A stretch of 64,000 nt of DNA from Lolium rigidum (GCF_022539505.1 NC_061510.1:40697047-40761046), one strand, 5' to 3'; counted from the stretch's first letter, positions 43,972 to 56,828 are shown. Notes: generated from the letters alone by a model not told the origin. A program made the numbers and translations.

Positions 43972-44854
43972 ACCACATGGTGCATTAGGGTGACTTGAGG
44001 TCCAGCTCCACCCCTGGATAGCAACATGACTTGAAACTAGATTTGATGACATCATCTAAGTGAGAACGAAGTTAGTTCTTAGTCGATGGGGAAATAGTTA
44101 TACCCATGAAATTACATTAACACCTATCCTCCGATGAGTTTCGAAAAGTAGCCATGTTGTCCACGGCCTAACCCGATCGTTGCCGATCGCACCTGCTAGC
44201 CACCGACCGAGCATGGCACACATGCACCATCCCTGGATCAGTCCTCTCTTGTATCCGGCTGACGAAAGTTCGCGACCGCAACGCCATCTTGGCTCGTCGG
44301 CGGCAGATCGCGCCGATCTGATCTCGAGGACTCCACTCGATCGTGCAGGCCGCTCCGAGCCGACCGTCGTCCAGCTTAAACGTGCAGAGGGATGTCGAGG
44401 CACCTCTACCGCCCAAAAAGACCTCGCCTCGGCATGGAGCGAAGATGGGTCGAGCGGTGACGGCTAGGGTCTAGTGTCCTTTCAGAATCAACCTTCGCCG
44501 GCCCGTGCTTACCGATCCTGGACTGTTCACGAATCACGCTGGCTGTACCCGTCAACAAGATAACACTTGCAGCAGCAGCCTTTTGTGGGCACTAAACAGG
44601 TCAGCTGTAACCTGCTTGCCGGAGGACGCCGAACGGACCGCGAGATCTTCAGTACAGACATGGGAGATAATAGCTGATCTCAGCGTTAAAACCGACCAGA
44701 GTCCAGAGGTTGATTCTTCTCCGGCCATCTTGACTGACCGGTTTTGGCTCTGGGCCTCTGAAGTTGAAAGGACTCCGGGCTTCATTTCAGTTCTTTATTT
44801 GACCACTGTGGAAACAGTCACCAGATATGGCTTCATTCCATGCAGTAAAAATGT
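43972..44854. other. unassigned intergenic
   Basis: No supported gene. Frames of 95-137 codons at 44,180-44,918 show no recognised domain and sit in mixed-composition DNA. Confidence 0.4.
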
Positions 44855-44855
44855 T

Positions 44856-44992
44856 CCCAAGTTACCATGCCAAGTAGGCTTATCTGTATTTCGGACCTTA
44901 ACATGTTATTTCATATAAAACTTCTTCTTAATCAATAGATTGGGGCAAAGCTTTTGTCCCTATTTCAAAAAAAAAGTCCCCAAGTTACCATG
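44856..44992 (+). mobile_element. 5'-truncated non-LTR retroposon
   Basis: The direct repeat cccaagttaccatg (44,856-44,869 and 44,979-44,992) flanks a 109-bp insert ending ggggcaaagcttttgtccc then tatttc and an A-run. The 3' hairpin and poly(A) mark it as a truncated LINE or related element on the plus strand. Confidence 0.8.
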
Positions 44993-47354
44993 GCACTGAA
45001 TGTGTGAACAAGTACTGAACCCTTTTATAGCAACCAAGAAAATTCAGAATGTGTACCATGCATGTCACTCTCACCCAAGGTTTTACTGATTTTCACGCGT
45101 GCTCAGGACGCACTTGACAGTGAGAAAGAGAGTGACACTTCCCTGAACCATTCAGGACAGTCCATAGCCCATTCCGTTTTCTTGGTAACATGGTGTTTTA
45201 TGCGCAAGTCGACATGAAAACCAACCAGGAATGAGATAGAAAATGATGGAAAAAAGACCCATGAAATAGAACGAAAATCTTATTGTACCAATCACGTGCC
45301 CTCGATTTCCATTGATAATTTGCTCCCACGACAGGAGCGCATGTACCACTGTCTTGCCTGAACTGGGCAATCCTTTCTGAACTACCTGAACCCACCCAAT
45401 AATTAACAATTAGCATCATAATCCTGGAACCAAGAGATCACGACCGCTCCAAAAGTCGCGCGCAGACCCATCCTTTCCGCCTAGTTTAGGCCGAAAATTC
45501 CCACGGACGCATGGCATGGCAGCTCGAAGAGACAAAAGTTGCCTGTAACCTAGGCAGATTTGTTATGGGTCTCTGTTCCAGGCTCAGTCTGATCATGACT
45601 AGAAATTAGTTAGTTAACACGATGCCTACGACGATGCAGATTCTCTCTGCCCCAATCATGGTCAAGGCTATTAACTTCACAACTCTACACATAGGAGATT
45701 AAGTGTACTAGTACAATATTTTGAGATTACATGGCCCAATCTGGGATTAGACAGGTTCCTATGTTGATTAATCAATCGGAAAGTACATCCTTGGCTACTT
45801 GTTACTTGTGCACATTGCTCCCTTCCCCAAGGGATGCTACATGCTAGGCCAATCTTCTTGAGACGAGGGCGCACTAGCTTGACCAGCAACTTCAGTTGTA
45901 TACTGTTAACCAGCTACATATTGCATCACTGGTTGGTGGGTTCAGTCAGCAAAAGATTAGTATAGTGTTAGGGAAAGCTAATAGAGCTTTGTGCTCAACC
46001 TTGAAGCTATGTACCCAAGAGGGGGCACTTATGTGCTAGTCTAATTAGGGAATCAAGTGGGACTAAACTTGGAATGATTGGCAGCTTAAAATACATTTTG
46101 ACAGGCTAATCGCAGGGCCAAAGCAGGTTTTCAGGGTCTAGATTAGCTATAAAGGCCATCTTGGCCGTGCATGCTCTCCCCAAATCTCCAGAAATGGGAA
46201 TCCTATGATCCCACGTTCGTGTACTTTAGGAAGCAGAGTGGACCACTTTGTCATTATTTGTGCTCTCAACACAATTTCTCGAATTATATTTCAGAGTATT
46301 AGTCATATTTTCAAATTATTTTAGAAAGATCTAACTTGAACAATACCGGCTGCTACTTATACAAACATAAAAATGCTCCGATATTTGCTTTTTCAGTGGA
46401 ACTTGTATTGATTATTTGCCATGTATATAGGTGGTACAACCACAAAAGAGTTCAGCTTCCAGCCTTTGCATAAGGACACACACGACCAACACGCACAAGG
46501 ACACAAATGAGATCAAATCCAATGAAAGTATTGGTTGCTAGAGGTAAAAATAAAAACACACTATTAATGACACCCTAAGGCTTATGGTGCTGACCTGCGT
46601 GACTAGGCCGCCACCTATGCTGGGAAAACAGGTCACTAACAAGGTGACGAACGTAGAGCAGATTCTCCAACCGAAACTTGCAACCTATTTGATACCACCC
46701 TCAACCAATTACCAAACATATTAGAAATAACTCAGGAAGATAATAAGTTAGATGTCACCTAGACTATACGCCACATGGTTATAGCAATCGAGAAAAAAGA
46801 TGGCGGATATATATATTCATCATGACTAGTACATAAGTTAGACTTAGAGCTTCCTTCTGATCTCCATTTTAGAAGAATATATTTGGTCAATGAGGTTCCC
46901 CTTCGCCTATAGCTCATGGAAATTTATTTTTAACAGGATTTTTAGTTTTTAGAGTTATTTATTTAGAATGGGAATATCTGAATGCAGTAATGGCATATAC
47001 ATTGATTTTGCGCAATATTGGTCATTTTGATGAAAATTACATCTAAAGGTGTCGCGGTAGTCAGATAATCGGATATTGCTTAGACGATCATGGTAAATTG
47101 TTCCATGCAATAAAGTTATGGCCAATGAATAATCGAGGGAATGCAATGTTGAGCTCATTGCGGTCCATTAGCGAGCAATGAAGGTGTGTTTTTAAAACTC
47201 ATGATGTTGTATAGGCATGATTTTTTTCGCTCAACAAAGTATTTCCAAGCTAAATATCCTTCCAAAACCTCTCGTGGACACATCCTTGTTGAGAAAAGTC
47301 CCAAGCTGTAAAAACATCTTGTTTGACTTTCATGGGACTAGCCCAAAAGTGGGT
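44993..47354. other. intergenic, no supported feature
   Basis: About 2.4 kb. No frame shows a domain, and no repeat ends or RNA genes are recognisable. Short minus-strand frames at 45,152-45,889 and 46,955-47,158 are not convincing. Confidence 0.45.
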
Positions 47355-48326
47355 GTATATCCCTGTTTTTTTTTTTTGAAACGAGGCAAAAGCTTTGCCT
47401 TTCATTGATATAGGAGAAAAGAGTTGGCCCGTTTATGATGAAAACTGGCCGAAAAACCGTACAACACGACACCACACGCCAACCCCGAGGCTGCGCTCCA
47501 CACGGGTCGACGACCAGCCAGGTCGACACCACACCTCAACGCAACAGGCGGAGGCGAAAGACCGGAGCCACCGCTCCCACTACCACGCCGGCCCCGAGGC
47601 CGCGCCCCACTCGGCCGAAGACGAACCCGCCTCCGCCGAAAACCACCAAAACACACCACGAGTCCCTTTGTCCGGTGGACATCCAAAGCGAGGCCCCAAG
47701 AGGCAAAGCGACGCAAGAGCGCCGCCCACGCCCGATCCCGCGAGGGGTCTAGGGTTTCCCCCGGAGAGCCCGAGCGGAGAACAAGAAACACCCGCTTCGA
47801 CGACGCCTTCAAGAAGAATATGGCGCCCACAGGCGTCACCGTCGTCGGTCCTGGCCGGCCGCCAAGACAGAACTTTCGCCCAGCGAAGAGATTCAAGACC
47901 TCGCGCCCGCCAAAAAGGACCGGCACAAACCACCACTCGCAACCGCAGAGCAACCTCCAGGCCAACCTGTAGCCGTCGACGCGTAGAGGGCAGCACCGCC
48001 GTGGGCGCCGCCGGAACGCCACATAGAGGGGACGCCGAACAACACCAACACGGGGCTCGAGGACGAACGCCGAAGCCCGCAGGCATGAACTCCCCGCACC
48101 ACCAGCCGCCACCGCACAGCCAAACCGGCCCAACGCCGTAGCCCCCAGAAGCAGTACAGCCGCCATGGCCGCCGACGCGGCCATCTCAGCCGCCGCACGG
48201 GTCCAACTCCACGCCGCCGCTGCCCGGGCCCGTCGCCCCGGCAACCCATCAGAAACCAACGCAGCACCAGGAGCTCCACATCACGGCCGCCGCCGCTGCC
48301 AGGGACACCGCCGTATATCCCTGTTT
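47355..48326 (-). mobile_element. non-LTR retroposon with 14-bp target duplication
   Basis: gtatatccctgttt flanks the insert (47,355-47,368 and 48,313-48,326). On the minus strand the insert ends TATCAATGAAAGGCAAAGC, then TTTTGCC and an A-run. The ~940-bp body is very GC-rich; frames of 105-285 codons on both strands are Arg/Pro/Ala-rich with no known domain. It lacks RT and must have been copied by another LINE. Its terminal hairpin resembles that of the retroposon at 44,870-44,978. Confidence 0.8.
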
Positions 48327-48441
48327 AGACTCAATTTGAGTATGGGTTTGTCACACACGATCCTCATTTATAAGCTTAACGATCATGTTTGCCGATCATT
48401 TTAAGGTAGTAGAAAAAGAATTCCAAATCCCCATGTTACGT

Positions 48442-48523
48442 GGGTCTACATAGCACACCCTCGTCATGCGATATTTTTGAGCGGGTCTACATAGCACACC
48501 CTCGTCATGCGATATTTTTGAGC
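48442..48523. repeat. two-copy perfect tandem repeat, 41-bp unit
   Basis: gggtctacatagcacaccct through gatatttttgagc is repeated without change at 48,442-48,482 and 48,483-48,523. Confidence 0.9.
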
Positions 48524-49424
48524 TATTAAGTTCTAGTCTGCGTGCAAAAAAAATTTAAAAAAAGTTTTTCATGCAGCATATTTTTTCTTTCGAGGGTGCT
48601 TCTTTATTTAAAAGTTTTAAATATTACACTTGACCTCTATATAACTAGGATGTACACAGTCGCACAAATCTAGACAAAAAATGCAATACATGTGATCCTC
48701 ATGGAAACTACAAATACACCTAAGGTGATGGAGGACCAATCTATAGCTCGCATTGTCATCCATGTTGGATAGAAATATCTCTCGTCATGTCTTCAAACCT
48801 TCAAACCGTGTAAAATCCTTCATAAACATGTATTAGTTCTTCACACATTGTAGAGACGAACATGAATGGACTAAACCTTTGCACCGGTAGATAACATGTA
48901 TGAGAGAATATTTTTATCATCAAAAACCTTGTCATTTTACATAGCTAAAGCGATCAAATTACGATAAGTTCTCCCAGCCTAATAAGAAGTTTAAACTATG
49001 ATCAAAACCCTTTAGTCGATTGCCAAATATATTTCGCACTAGTACAAACTCGAAAGTTAGAGAGGGCGCTCTGAGTTGGTTTTCACCATGTTCAGGAAAA
49101 ACTGCATTTGCTATCAGCCCTCAGTCTTCCACGATTTCTTCATCGTCTCTAATAGATTTAGAGCCAGTGGGGAATTATCACCGACTCGAAAAGTTGCCGG
49201 CCTAGATGTTCCTTAGACGGTGATGATATACGACCGGCTCTAAAAGAAACTATATCTTAGACGGGCGTCTATAGCAAGTGTCTCCTTGAGTAATAAGAGG
49301 GAAAATCTGCAATCCGGCAACAGTTCCAACGACAATACGGTACTCTCCGCCTTCATCATCTTCTTCTATTTGATTTCTGTCTCTGGATTGGCTCATCTAT
49401 TCGTTGATTCTTCATACGCAAAAG
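48524..49424. other. intergenic, no supported feature
   Basis: About 900 bp of AT-rich sequence; no gene or named repeat seen. Confidence 0.4.
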
Positions 49425-49732
49425 TAAGAGCATCTCCAGCCGCGTCCCCCAAAGCGTCCCCCAAACCGCCGGATTGAGCGTTTGGGAGACGTGTTTTGTT
49501 CATGTCGCGTTTGGGGGACGTCGCTCCCCAGCCGCGTCCCCCAAACGCCGCCCCCAAACATTTAAAATACTTTTTTTTAACACAGAACCATTTATGAAAT
49601 GTAGCATATGAATAAAAATGTTTGCGAGGATTGTTTTCAAATTAAATTACAACAAACAATAAAACAAGTAAACAAATATAATAAATAGGGATAGATGCTA
49701 CATCAAGGTGCGACGGTATTTCCTTTGATCCT

Positions 49733-50188
49733 TCACAAATGCTCAACGAGATCAGCTTGAAGTTGATCATGAACATTGCTATCACGGATCTCTGCGTGCA
49801 TAGCGAGAAAATCAGCAAAATCTGCAGGCAACTCATGATCAACCTCCGCGAGAGGGCCATGACACTCATAGGGACCAACATGTGTCCTGGCATGATTCAT
49901 GAACAGGCCCTTGCTCATCCTGTACCGGCGCCGAAAATTGTCTTCATGTGTTGCACCGTCTGCAAAGTAGTCGTTGTGCAGCATGGTATGCCCCTCCATC
50001 CTCTGCCGGGGCTTGGACTTCCTTCTCCCCCGCCTTGATCCTCCGCGGCGCGGCCTCTTCCTCTTCTCCGCCTCAGCGTCAACCATGTCCTGCAGGGACT
50101 CGATGATCAGCAAATGCTCCCGCAGGTCGTCGTCGAAGGCTTGCTCTTCCTCCAGCAGCAGGGCAAGCATCTCATCGTCGCTGTCCAT
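49733..50188 (-). pseudogene. Harbinger transposase with the catalytic middle deleted, frame preserved
   Basis: 151 residues from MDSDDEMLALLLEEEQAFDD (50,188). The N-terminal part matches plant Harbinger transposases (GGSRRGRRKSKPRQRMEGH, NDYFADGATHEDNFRRRYRM, SKGLFMN). It then joins directly to the C-terminal part (GPLAEVDHELPADFADFLAM, EIRDSNVHDQLQADLVEHL). The ~200-residue DDE region between is gone, yet the frame continues across the junction. It keeps the acidic N-terminus and a basic patch but cannot catalyse transposition. Whether it is translated is unknown. Confidence 0.8.
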
Positions 50189-50485
50189 GGCTAAAGCAAA
50201 ATCAATGGTTAAAATTGCGCCGACGCAGACGACGCAACGAACAGCGGCCAATCGCGCCTACCTGGCAAGTCGTCGAGCACCTTGTGTGCGCGGAGGTGGG
50301 GCGGATTTGACGGCGCGTTCTGGGACGCGCTGGGGAAGCGGCGGCGGCGGCACGACCGGCGGGAGCCTCAGCCGCGTCGACGGTGCCGACTCTCAGCAGA
50401 GATCAGACGTCCAAACGGCCGGGAAATCCAGCAGCAGCGGAGGGGTGGGAGGCGCGGGAAGGGAGGAGCGACGAGAAAAAAGGCG

Positions 50486-51998
50486 TGATACGTCCAATTT
50501 GCATCACTATTTTGTATCATAATTTGCTGTTATTCATTGATATATTTCATATTGGGACACAATACTTATGTTATTTCATCTATTTTGCATGTTTCATCAT
50601 CATTGGAGGATCAAGCACCGGAGCTAGGATTCTGCAGGAAAAAGCACCGTCGAACGCAATATTTCGGAAGATCAACCGTGGAAGGGAATTTCACGTAAAT
50701 TCCTATTTTTCCGGATGACGGAGGGAGCCGGAAGGGGAGCGAGAGAGGAGCCACCGTGGGCCCGGACCCTAGGGCGGCGCGGCCCGGGGCCTGGCCGCGC
50801 CACCCCGTGGTCGGGGGCCCCACAGCCCCTTTCGCCTCCTTTTCTTCGCGTACTCCTTCGTCCCGAAAACCTAAGCCACGAGAGAGGACCTCACGAAGGG
50901 TTACAGCCGCCTCGCGGGGCGGAGAAGACCGGAGAGGAAAGAGCTCTCCGGCGGGCAGGAATCCGCCGGGAAATTCCCTCCCGGAGGGGAAATCGACGCC
51001 ATCGCCATCGTCATCGAGCGGGACATCATCTCCATCATCATCATCATCATCTCCACCATCTACACCGCCATCACCACCGCTGCACCTCGTCATCGCTGTA
51101 ACAATTCGGGTCAAATCTTGATTGTTTGATAGGGGAAACTCTCCCGGTGTTATTCTATACTTGTTGTAGATGCTATTGAGTGAAACCATTGAACCAAGGT
51201 TTATGTTCAGATTGTTATTCATCATCATATCACCTCTGATTGTATTCCATATGATGTCTCGTGAGTAGTTCGTTTAGTTCTTAAGGACATGGGTGAAGTC
51301 TAAATGCTAGTAGTGAACTATGGTTGAGTAATATTCAATGTTATGATATTTAAGTTGTGGTGTCATTCTTCTAGTGGTGTCGTGTGAACGTCGACTACAC
51401 GACACTTCACCATTTATGGGCCTAGGGGAGTGCATCTTGTATTCGGTTGCTAATTGCGGGGTTGTCGGAGTGACGAAACCTAAGCCCCCGTTAGTATATC
51501 GATGCGGGAGGGATCGCGAGGATCTCGCAGTTTAAGGTCTGTGGTTAGATTTATCTTAATTACTTTCTTGTAGTTGCGGATGCTTGCAAGGGGTATAATC
51601 ACAAGTATGTATTAGTCCTAGGAAGGGCGGTGCATTAGCATAGGTTCACCCACACAACACTTATCAAAACAATGAAGATTATTTGGCCACTTGAAGCGAA
51701 AGCACTAGACTAAAATCCCCGTGTGTCCTCAGGAACGTTTGGTCATTATAAGTAAACAAACCGGCTTGTCCTTTGTGCTAAAAAGGATTGGGCCACTCGC
51801 TGCAATTATTTCTCTCGCATTTTATTTACTTGTATTTTATTTATCTGCAATATCAAAACCCCCTGAATACTTGTCCGTGAGCATTTACGGTGAATCCTTC
51901 ATCGAAACCGCTTGTCAACACCTTCTGCTCCTCGTTGGGTTCGACACTCTTATTTATCGAAAGTACTACGATACACCCCCTATACTTGTGGGTCATCA
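50486..51998 (+). mobile_element. 5' LTR of the Athila-like element
   Basis: 1,513 bp, TGATACGTCC...GGGTCATCA. It differs from the 3' LTR at about 29 positions by my reading, most at CTG/CAG sites. It includes an (atc)n-like stretch (51,020-51,060). Confidence 0.93.
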
Positions 51999-52009
51999 AG
52001 ACTATTTTC

Positions 52010-52028
52010 TGGCGCCGTTGCCGGGGAG
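52010..52028 (+). other. primer-binding site (tRNA-Asp)
   Basis: TGGCGCCGTTGCCGGGGAG, complementary to the 3' end of plant tRNA-Asp, 11 bases after the 5' LTR. Confidence 0.85.
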
Positions 52029-52111
52029 TGAAGCGCTATTGGTAAGCGGAATTGGTAAGGAAATTTACTCGTTTGTGCTGATTTTATTTCCGCTCGCTGT
52101 TATAAATCATT

Positions 52112-53145
52112 ATGGAGAGATCTTCTCTTCAATTTCTATTTGGGAAATCTACTACTACTGCAACGGTAGTGGATGAAGCGCCAGGTGAGGAAGTAGTACC
52201 ATATAAAATACCTATGAAAATTATTGAACGTGTTATGGATAACCGCTATGAAGGGGATGGAACTGTCCATCCTGGTGATCATTTATTGTTTTTGCATGAA
52301 TTATGCGGGTTATTCAAATGTGCAGGTATTTCTATGAATGAAGTTAGAAAGAAACTATTCACTATATCGCTGTCCGGTAAAGCGGCGCACTCGGTATAAA
52401 TTGTCGAAGAATGGTGATTCTATTGATTGGGAGGACATTGTGCCTTTATTTTATTTCAAATTTTATCCTCCAAGTGAAATTCACAAAGATCGGAACCGCA
52501 TATATAATTTCTGGCCTCATGATGGAGAGAGTATTGCCCAAGCTTGGGGGAGATTGAAGTCTTTAATGCTCAAATGTCCCATTCATGAGCTTCCTGGTAA
52601 TGTTATTATTGATAATTTCTATGCAAGACTTTCTTTTCAAGACAAGACCTTGCTCGGATACTTCTTGTTCGGATCATTTACACGCAAGAGTGAAGAGTTT
52701 AAAAGGGACCTTCTTGATCGGATCCAAGAAAATACTGAAGGATGGGAGAACGACAAAGATAGAGAATCAGGTATAATTTATGATTATAAATGCATTGAAG
52801 CTTTTATGGATACTTGATAAATTTCGTAATATGAGTGCTACATATGGTCTTGATTCCCAAGTTGTTGCAAATCTTTATAAAGCTTTTGCCTCTCATTATG
52901 AATTGCCTAAGAAGAATTTTGATAAGTATCATGAACCGTATAAAGATAAAGTTGATTCATCTGTAGAAAAATGTGTAGTGATTGAAACCGTTGATAATGT
53001 TATTCCTGAAGCTTATATTGAAAAAACTCCTTTCCTCGCTAAAATGAAGGAGTACTCTGTCATATCTAGTGCGGTGAATAAAAGTGAAAAGAAACCTAAA
53101 GAACCCGAAGAACAAATTAAAATTGAACTCTCGCTGTTGCAATAG
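52112..53145 (+). pseudogene. gag of the Athila-like element (frame-broken)
   Basis: Starts MERSSLQFLFGKSTTTATVV (52,112). The gag core is split between frames: HLLFLHELCGLFKCAGI, then KNGDSIDWEDIVPLFYFKF, ARLSFQDKTLL and, after another change, SATYGLDSQVVANLYKAFAS. Frame changes near 52,390, 52,650-52,680 and 52,815. Each part is otherwise well preserved, so the breaks are recent or artefactual. Confidence 0.75.
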
Positions 53146-53156
53146 TTAAAGATCTT

Positions 53157-53510
53157 GTGACTCGAAAATGTGGAGGATGGTCATATTATTTTCTCGTGAA
53201 GATGCTTCTAATATTGTTTCACATCCTAATAAATCCAAACAAGTTAGTGTTCCTATGCTATCTCGTTAGAATTGGTGATCATTGCTATTATGGTTTATGT
53301 GATATTGGTGCAAGTGTTAGTGCTATTCCTTATGAGCTTTACACGGAGATTATGCACGAAATTGGTTCTTGTGAACTTGAAGATATTGATGTGGTTATTC
53401 ATCCGGCTAATAGAGAAACTATTTCTCCAATTGGTATTGTTCGAGATGTGGAAGTTCTATGTGGTAAGATTAAATATCCTGCCGACTTTTTGGTACTTGG
53501 TTCTGCTTGC
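53157..53510 (+). pseudogene. aspartic protease region
   Basis: Reads GDHCYYGLCDIGASVSAIPY, with DIGAS where DTGAS/DSGAS is usual, followed by the flap-region strand FLVLGSA. Frame changes just upstream (53,160, 53,194, 53,263) and at the end (53,508). It precedes the RT in the usual order. Confidence 0.7.
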
Positions 53511-53516
53511 TAGTGA

Positions 53517-55053
53517 TCATTGTCCTATCATTTTTGGTAGACCTTTTCTAAATACTTGTGGAGCTATTATAGATTGTAAGAAAGAGAAAATTTTGACTAG
53601 ATTTGCTGGTGAACCTTATGAATTTAACTTTTCTAAATTTACTAAAACTCCTTATAAAGTTGACTTGCCTAGTAATGATTTTAAAATGGAGCAGTGTGCA
53701 TCTATTGTTCTTGTTCCTAATAATCCTTTGCAGCAATATTTGGAGGATAGTGAAAGTGAAGCTTTTAGGAAAGAAAGAGATGAGCTTGAGGAAATTTTTC
53801 TTCGCCAACCTATTCTCAAGCATGATTTACCGGTGGAAGATTTGGGTACAACACCGCCACCGAAGGAAGATCATGTTTTCGATTTAAAGCCTTTACCTGA
53901 TAATCTTAAATATGCTCATATTGATGATAAGAAAATATATCATGTTATTATTAGTTCTAAGCTTTCAGAGATTGAGGAAGAAAGGTTATTGGAAATATTG
54001 AAGAAACACCGAGGAGCTATTGGCTATACTCTTGATGATTTGAAAGGGATTTCTCCTTCTATTTGCCAACATGCTATTAATATGGAAGAAGATGCGAAGC
54101 CTGTTGTTGAACATCAACGTCGTCTAATTCCGAAGATGAAGGAGGTGGTAAGGAACGAGGTATTAAAACTTCTTGAAGCTGGTATTATATATCCTATTGC
54201 CGATAGTAGATGGGTTAGTCCTGTGCATTGCGTTCCTAAGAAAGGAGGAATGATCTGTTGTGCCTAATGATAATGATGAGCTTATTCCTCAAAGAATAGT
54301 TGTAGGTTATAGAATGTGCATTGATTTTCGAAAAGTTAATAAAGTTACTAAGAAAGATCATTACCCTTTACCCTTTATTGATCAAATGCTAGAAAGGTTA
54401 TCTAAAAATACTCATTTTTGCTTTCTTGATGGTTATTCGGGTTTTCACAAATTGCTTGTTAAAGCTAAAGATCAAGAGAAAACCACTTTTACTTGTCCTT
54501 ATGGAACTTATGCTTATAGGCGTATGCCTTTTGGTTTATGTAATGCTCCTGCTACTTTTCAAAGATGCATGTCTGCTATTTTTCATGGTTTTTGCGAAAG
54601 TATTGTAGAGGTGTTCATGGATGATTTTTCTGTCTATGGGAATTCTTTTGATAATTGCCTCGCGAAACCTCGATAAAGTTTTGCGAGAGATGTGAAGAAA
54701 CTAACCTTGTTCTTAATTGGGAGAAATGCCACTTTATGGTTAATGAAGGAATTGTATTGGGACATAAAATTTCCGAGAGAGGTATTGAAGTTGATAGAGC
54801 TAAAGTTGAAGCAATTGAGAAGATGCCCTACCCGAGGGATGTTAAAGGTATTCGTAGTGTTCTTGGTCATGCTGGGTTTTATAGGAGATTTATTAAAGAT
54901 TTCTCTAAAATTTCTAAACCTCTTACTAATCTTCTTCAAAAAGATGTACCTTTTGTTTTTGATGATGATTGTAAGGAAGCTTTTGAAACTCTAAAGAAAG
55001 CCTTAACAACTCGCTCTCGTAGTCGAACCTCCCGATTGGAATTTGCCTTTTGA
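53517..55053 (+). pseudogene. reverse transcriptase
   Basis: Pieces in order: ILKKHRGAIGYTLDDLKGIS, LLEAGIIYPIADSRWVSPVH, VGYRMCIDFRKVNKVTKKDH, TTFTCPYGTYAYRRMPFGLC, the catalytic FMDDFSVYG (~54,617), and the thumb FYRRFIKDFSKISKPLTNLL. The active-site FMDD-type motif is kept. Frame changes near 54,250, 54,660 and 54,686 break the polyprotein. Confidence 0.85.
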
Positions 55054-55410
55054 AATTATGTGTGATGCTAGTGATTTTGCTTGTAGGCGCTTGTTCTTGG
55101 ACAGCGGGTAGATAAGAAATTAAATGTTATTCATTATGCTAGTAAGACTCTTGATGCTTGCTCAAAGAAATTATGCTACAAGCGAAAAGGAATTGTTAGT
55201 TGTAGTCTTTGCTTGTGATAAGTTTAGACCCTATATTGTTGATTCGAAAGTTACAATTCATACCGATCATGCTTGCAATTAGATACCTTATGACAAAGAA
55301 AGATGCTAAGCCAAGGCTTATTAGATGGGTACTTCATTTGCAAGAATTTGATTTACATATTATAGATAGGAAAGGTGCTGATAATCCTGTTGCTTGATAA
55401 TTTGTCTAGA
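55054..55410 (+). pseudogene. RNase H region
   Basis: Short pieces in several frames: [44 protein letters not shown] and [12 protein letters not shown]. This is the densest cluster of single-base insertions (55,090, 55,158, 55,273, 55,393). Confidence 0.7.
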
Positions 55411-55569
55411 TTGGAAAATATTGCTTATGATCCTCGTTCTCGTTAATGATAGTTTTCCAAATGAACAATTGGTCTGTAATAAAGGTGAGCTCGCGAGAGA
55501 GCCCTTGGTATGCAGATTATGCTAACTTTATTGTTTCGAAGTATTTGCCTCCAACCTTTTCAGCTCAAC

Positions 55570-56828
55570 GAACGGAGGAAATTCTTTGATGACTTGAGGC
55601 ATTATTTTTGGGATGACCCACACTTATATAAAGAAGGAGTAGATGGTATTATGCGAAGATGTGTTCCTGAATATGAACAACGGGAGATATTGAGTAAATG
55701 TCATGGTAGTGTTTATGGAGGACATCATCGCTGGAGATAGAACCGCGCAAAAGGTTCTACAATCAGGTTTTTATTGGCCAACACTCTTCAAAGATGCAAG
55801 GAAATTTATTTTATCTTGTGATGAATGTCAAAGAGTTGGTAATATCTCCGGACGCAATGAAATGCCTATGAATTATACTCTTGTTATTGAACCATTCGAT
55901 TGTTGGGGATTCGACTTCATGGGTCCTTTCCCTTCTTCGGACGGTAACACTCATATACTTGTCGCGGTTGATTATGTTACTAAATGGGTAGAAGCTATAC
56001 CTACAAGGAGTGCTGATGGTGAGACCTCTATAAAAATGCTTGTAGATGTTATATTTCCTAGATTTGGAGTACCTAGATATATTATGACTGATGGAGGTTC
56101 TCATTTTATTCATGGAGGTTTTAGAAAAACTCTTGCTAAGTATGGTATTAATCATAGAATTGCTTCTGCTTATCACCCTCAAACTAGTGGTCAAGTAGAA
56201 TTATCAAATAGAGAGATTAAAGCTATCTTAGGAAAGACTGTTAATAAATCTAGGAAGAATTGGGCTAGCAAATTGAAAGAAGCACTATGGGCTTATAGAA
56301 CTGCTTATAAAAATCCTATGGGAATGTCACCTTATAAAATGGTTTATGGAAAAGCTTGTCATTTACCTTTAGAACTAGAGCACAAAGCTTATTGGGTACG
56401 TTAGAGAACTAAATAAAGATCCTAAATTAGCCGGTAATAAGAGGTTGTTGCAATTAAGTTCTCTAGATGAATGGAGAAGTGAAGCTTATGAAAATGCTAA
56501 ACTCTTTAAAGAAAAAGTTAAGAAGTGGCATGATAGAAGGATCATTAAAAGAGAATTTAATGTTGGAGATCAAGTTCTATTGTATCAGTCTCGTCTCGGA
56601 TTCTTTGCGGGAAATTACTCTCGAAGTGGGAAGGACCATATGTTGTTGAGGAGGTGTATCGTTCGGGAGCAATTAAAATTAGCTCTCTCCAAGGCAATGC
56701 CACACAAGTGGTGAATGGACAAAGACTCAAGCATTATATCTCGGGTGATTCTTATAATGTTGATGTTGATATTATTCAAGTGGAAACACCGGAGGCTTTC
56801 ATCAAAGGACAAATTGACGATCCGCCGT
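55570..56828 (+). pseudogene. integrase and C-terminal domain
   Basis: The zinc-binding region ([20 protein letters not shown]) is followed by an uninterrupted catalytic core at 55,703-56,404: [29 protein letters not shown] and the [17 protein letters not shown] block, holding the D, D and E residues. After a frame change at ~56,400 comes NVGDQVLLYQSRL of the C-terminal domain, broken again near 56,590-56,630, ending before a TGA at ~56,828. Confidence 0.85.

Noticed and set aside
44505..44918. 137-codon plus-strand frame as a host gene
   Set aside because: No domain, no splice support, and it runs into a retroposon insertion.
47402..48259. 285-codon minus-strand and 248-codon plus-strand frames
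   Set aside because: Both lie in the same GC-rich retroposon body, are Arg/Pro/Ala-rich and lack any domain; high GC removes stop codons by chance.
52010..52028. possible tRNA gene
   Set aside because: Only the complement of a tRNA 3' end is present; it is the primer-binding site. The same holds for 5,787-5,799 and 41,288-41,306.
52112..56828. programmed frameshifting as the reason for frame changes in the Gypsy pol
   Set aside because: There are far too many changes, at positions within conserved domains, nearly all the same kind of one-base insertion.
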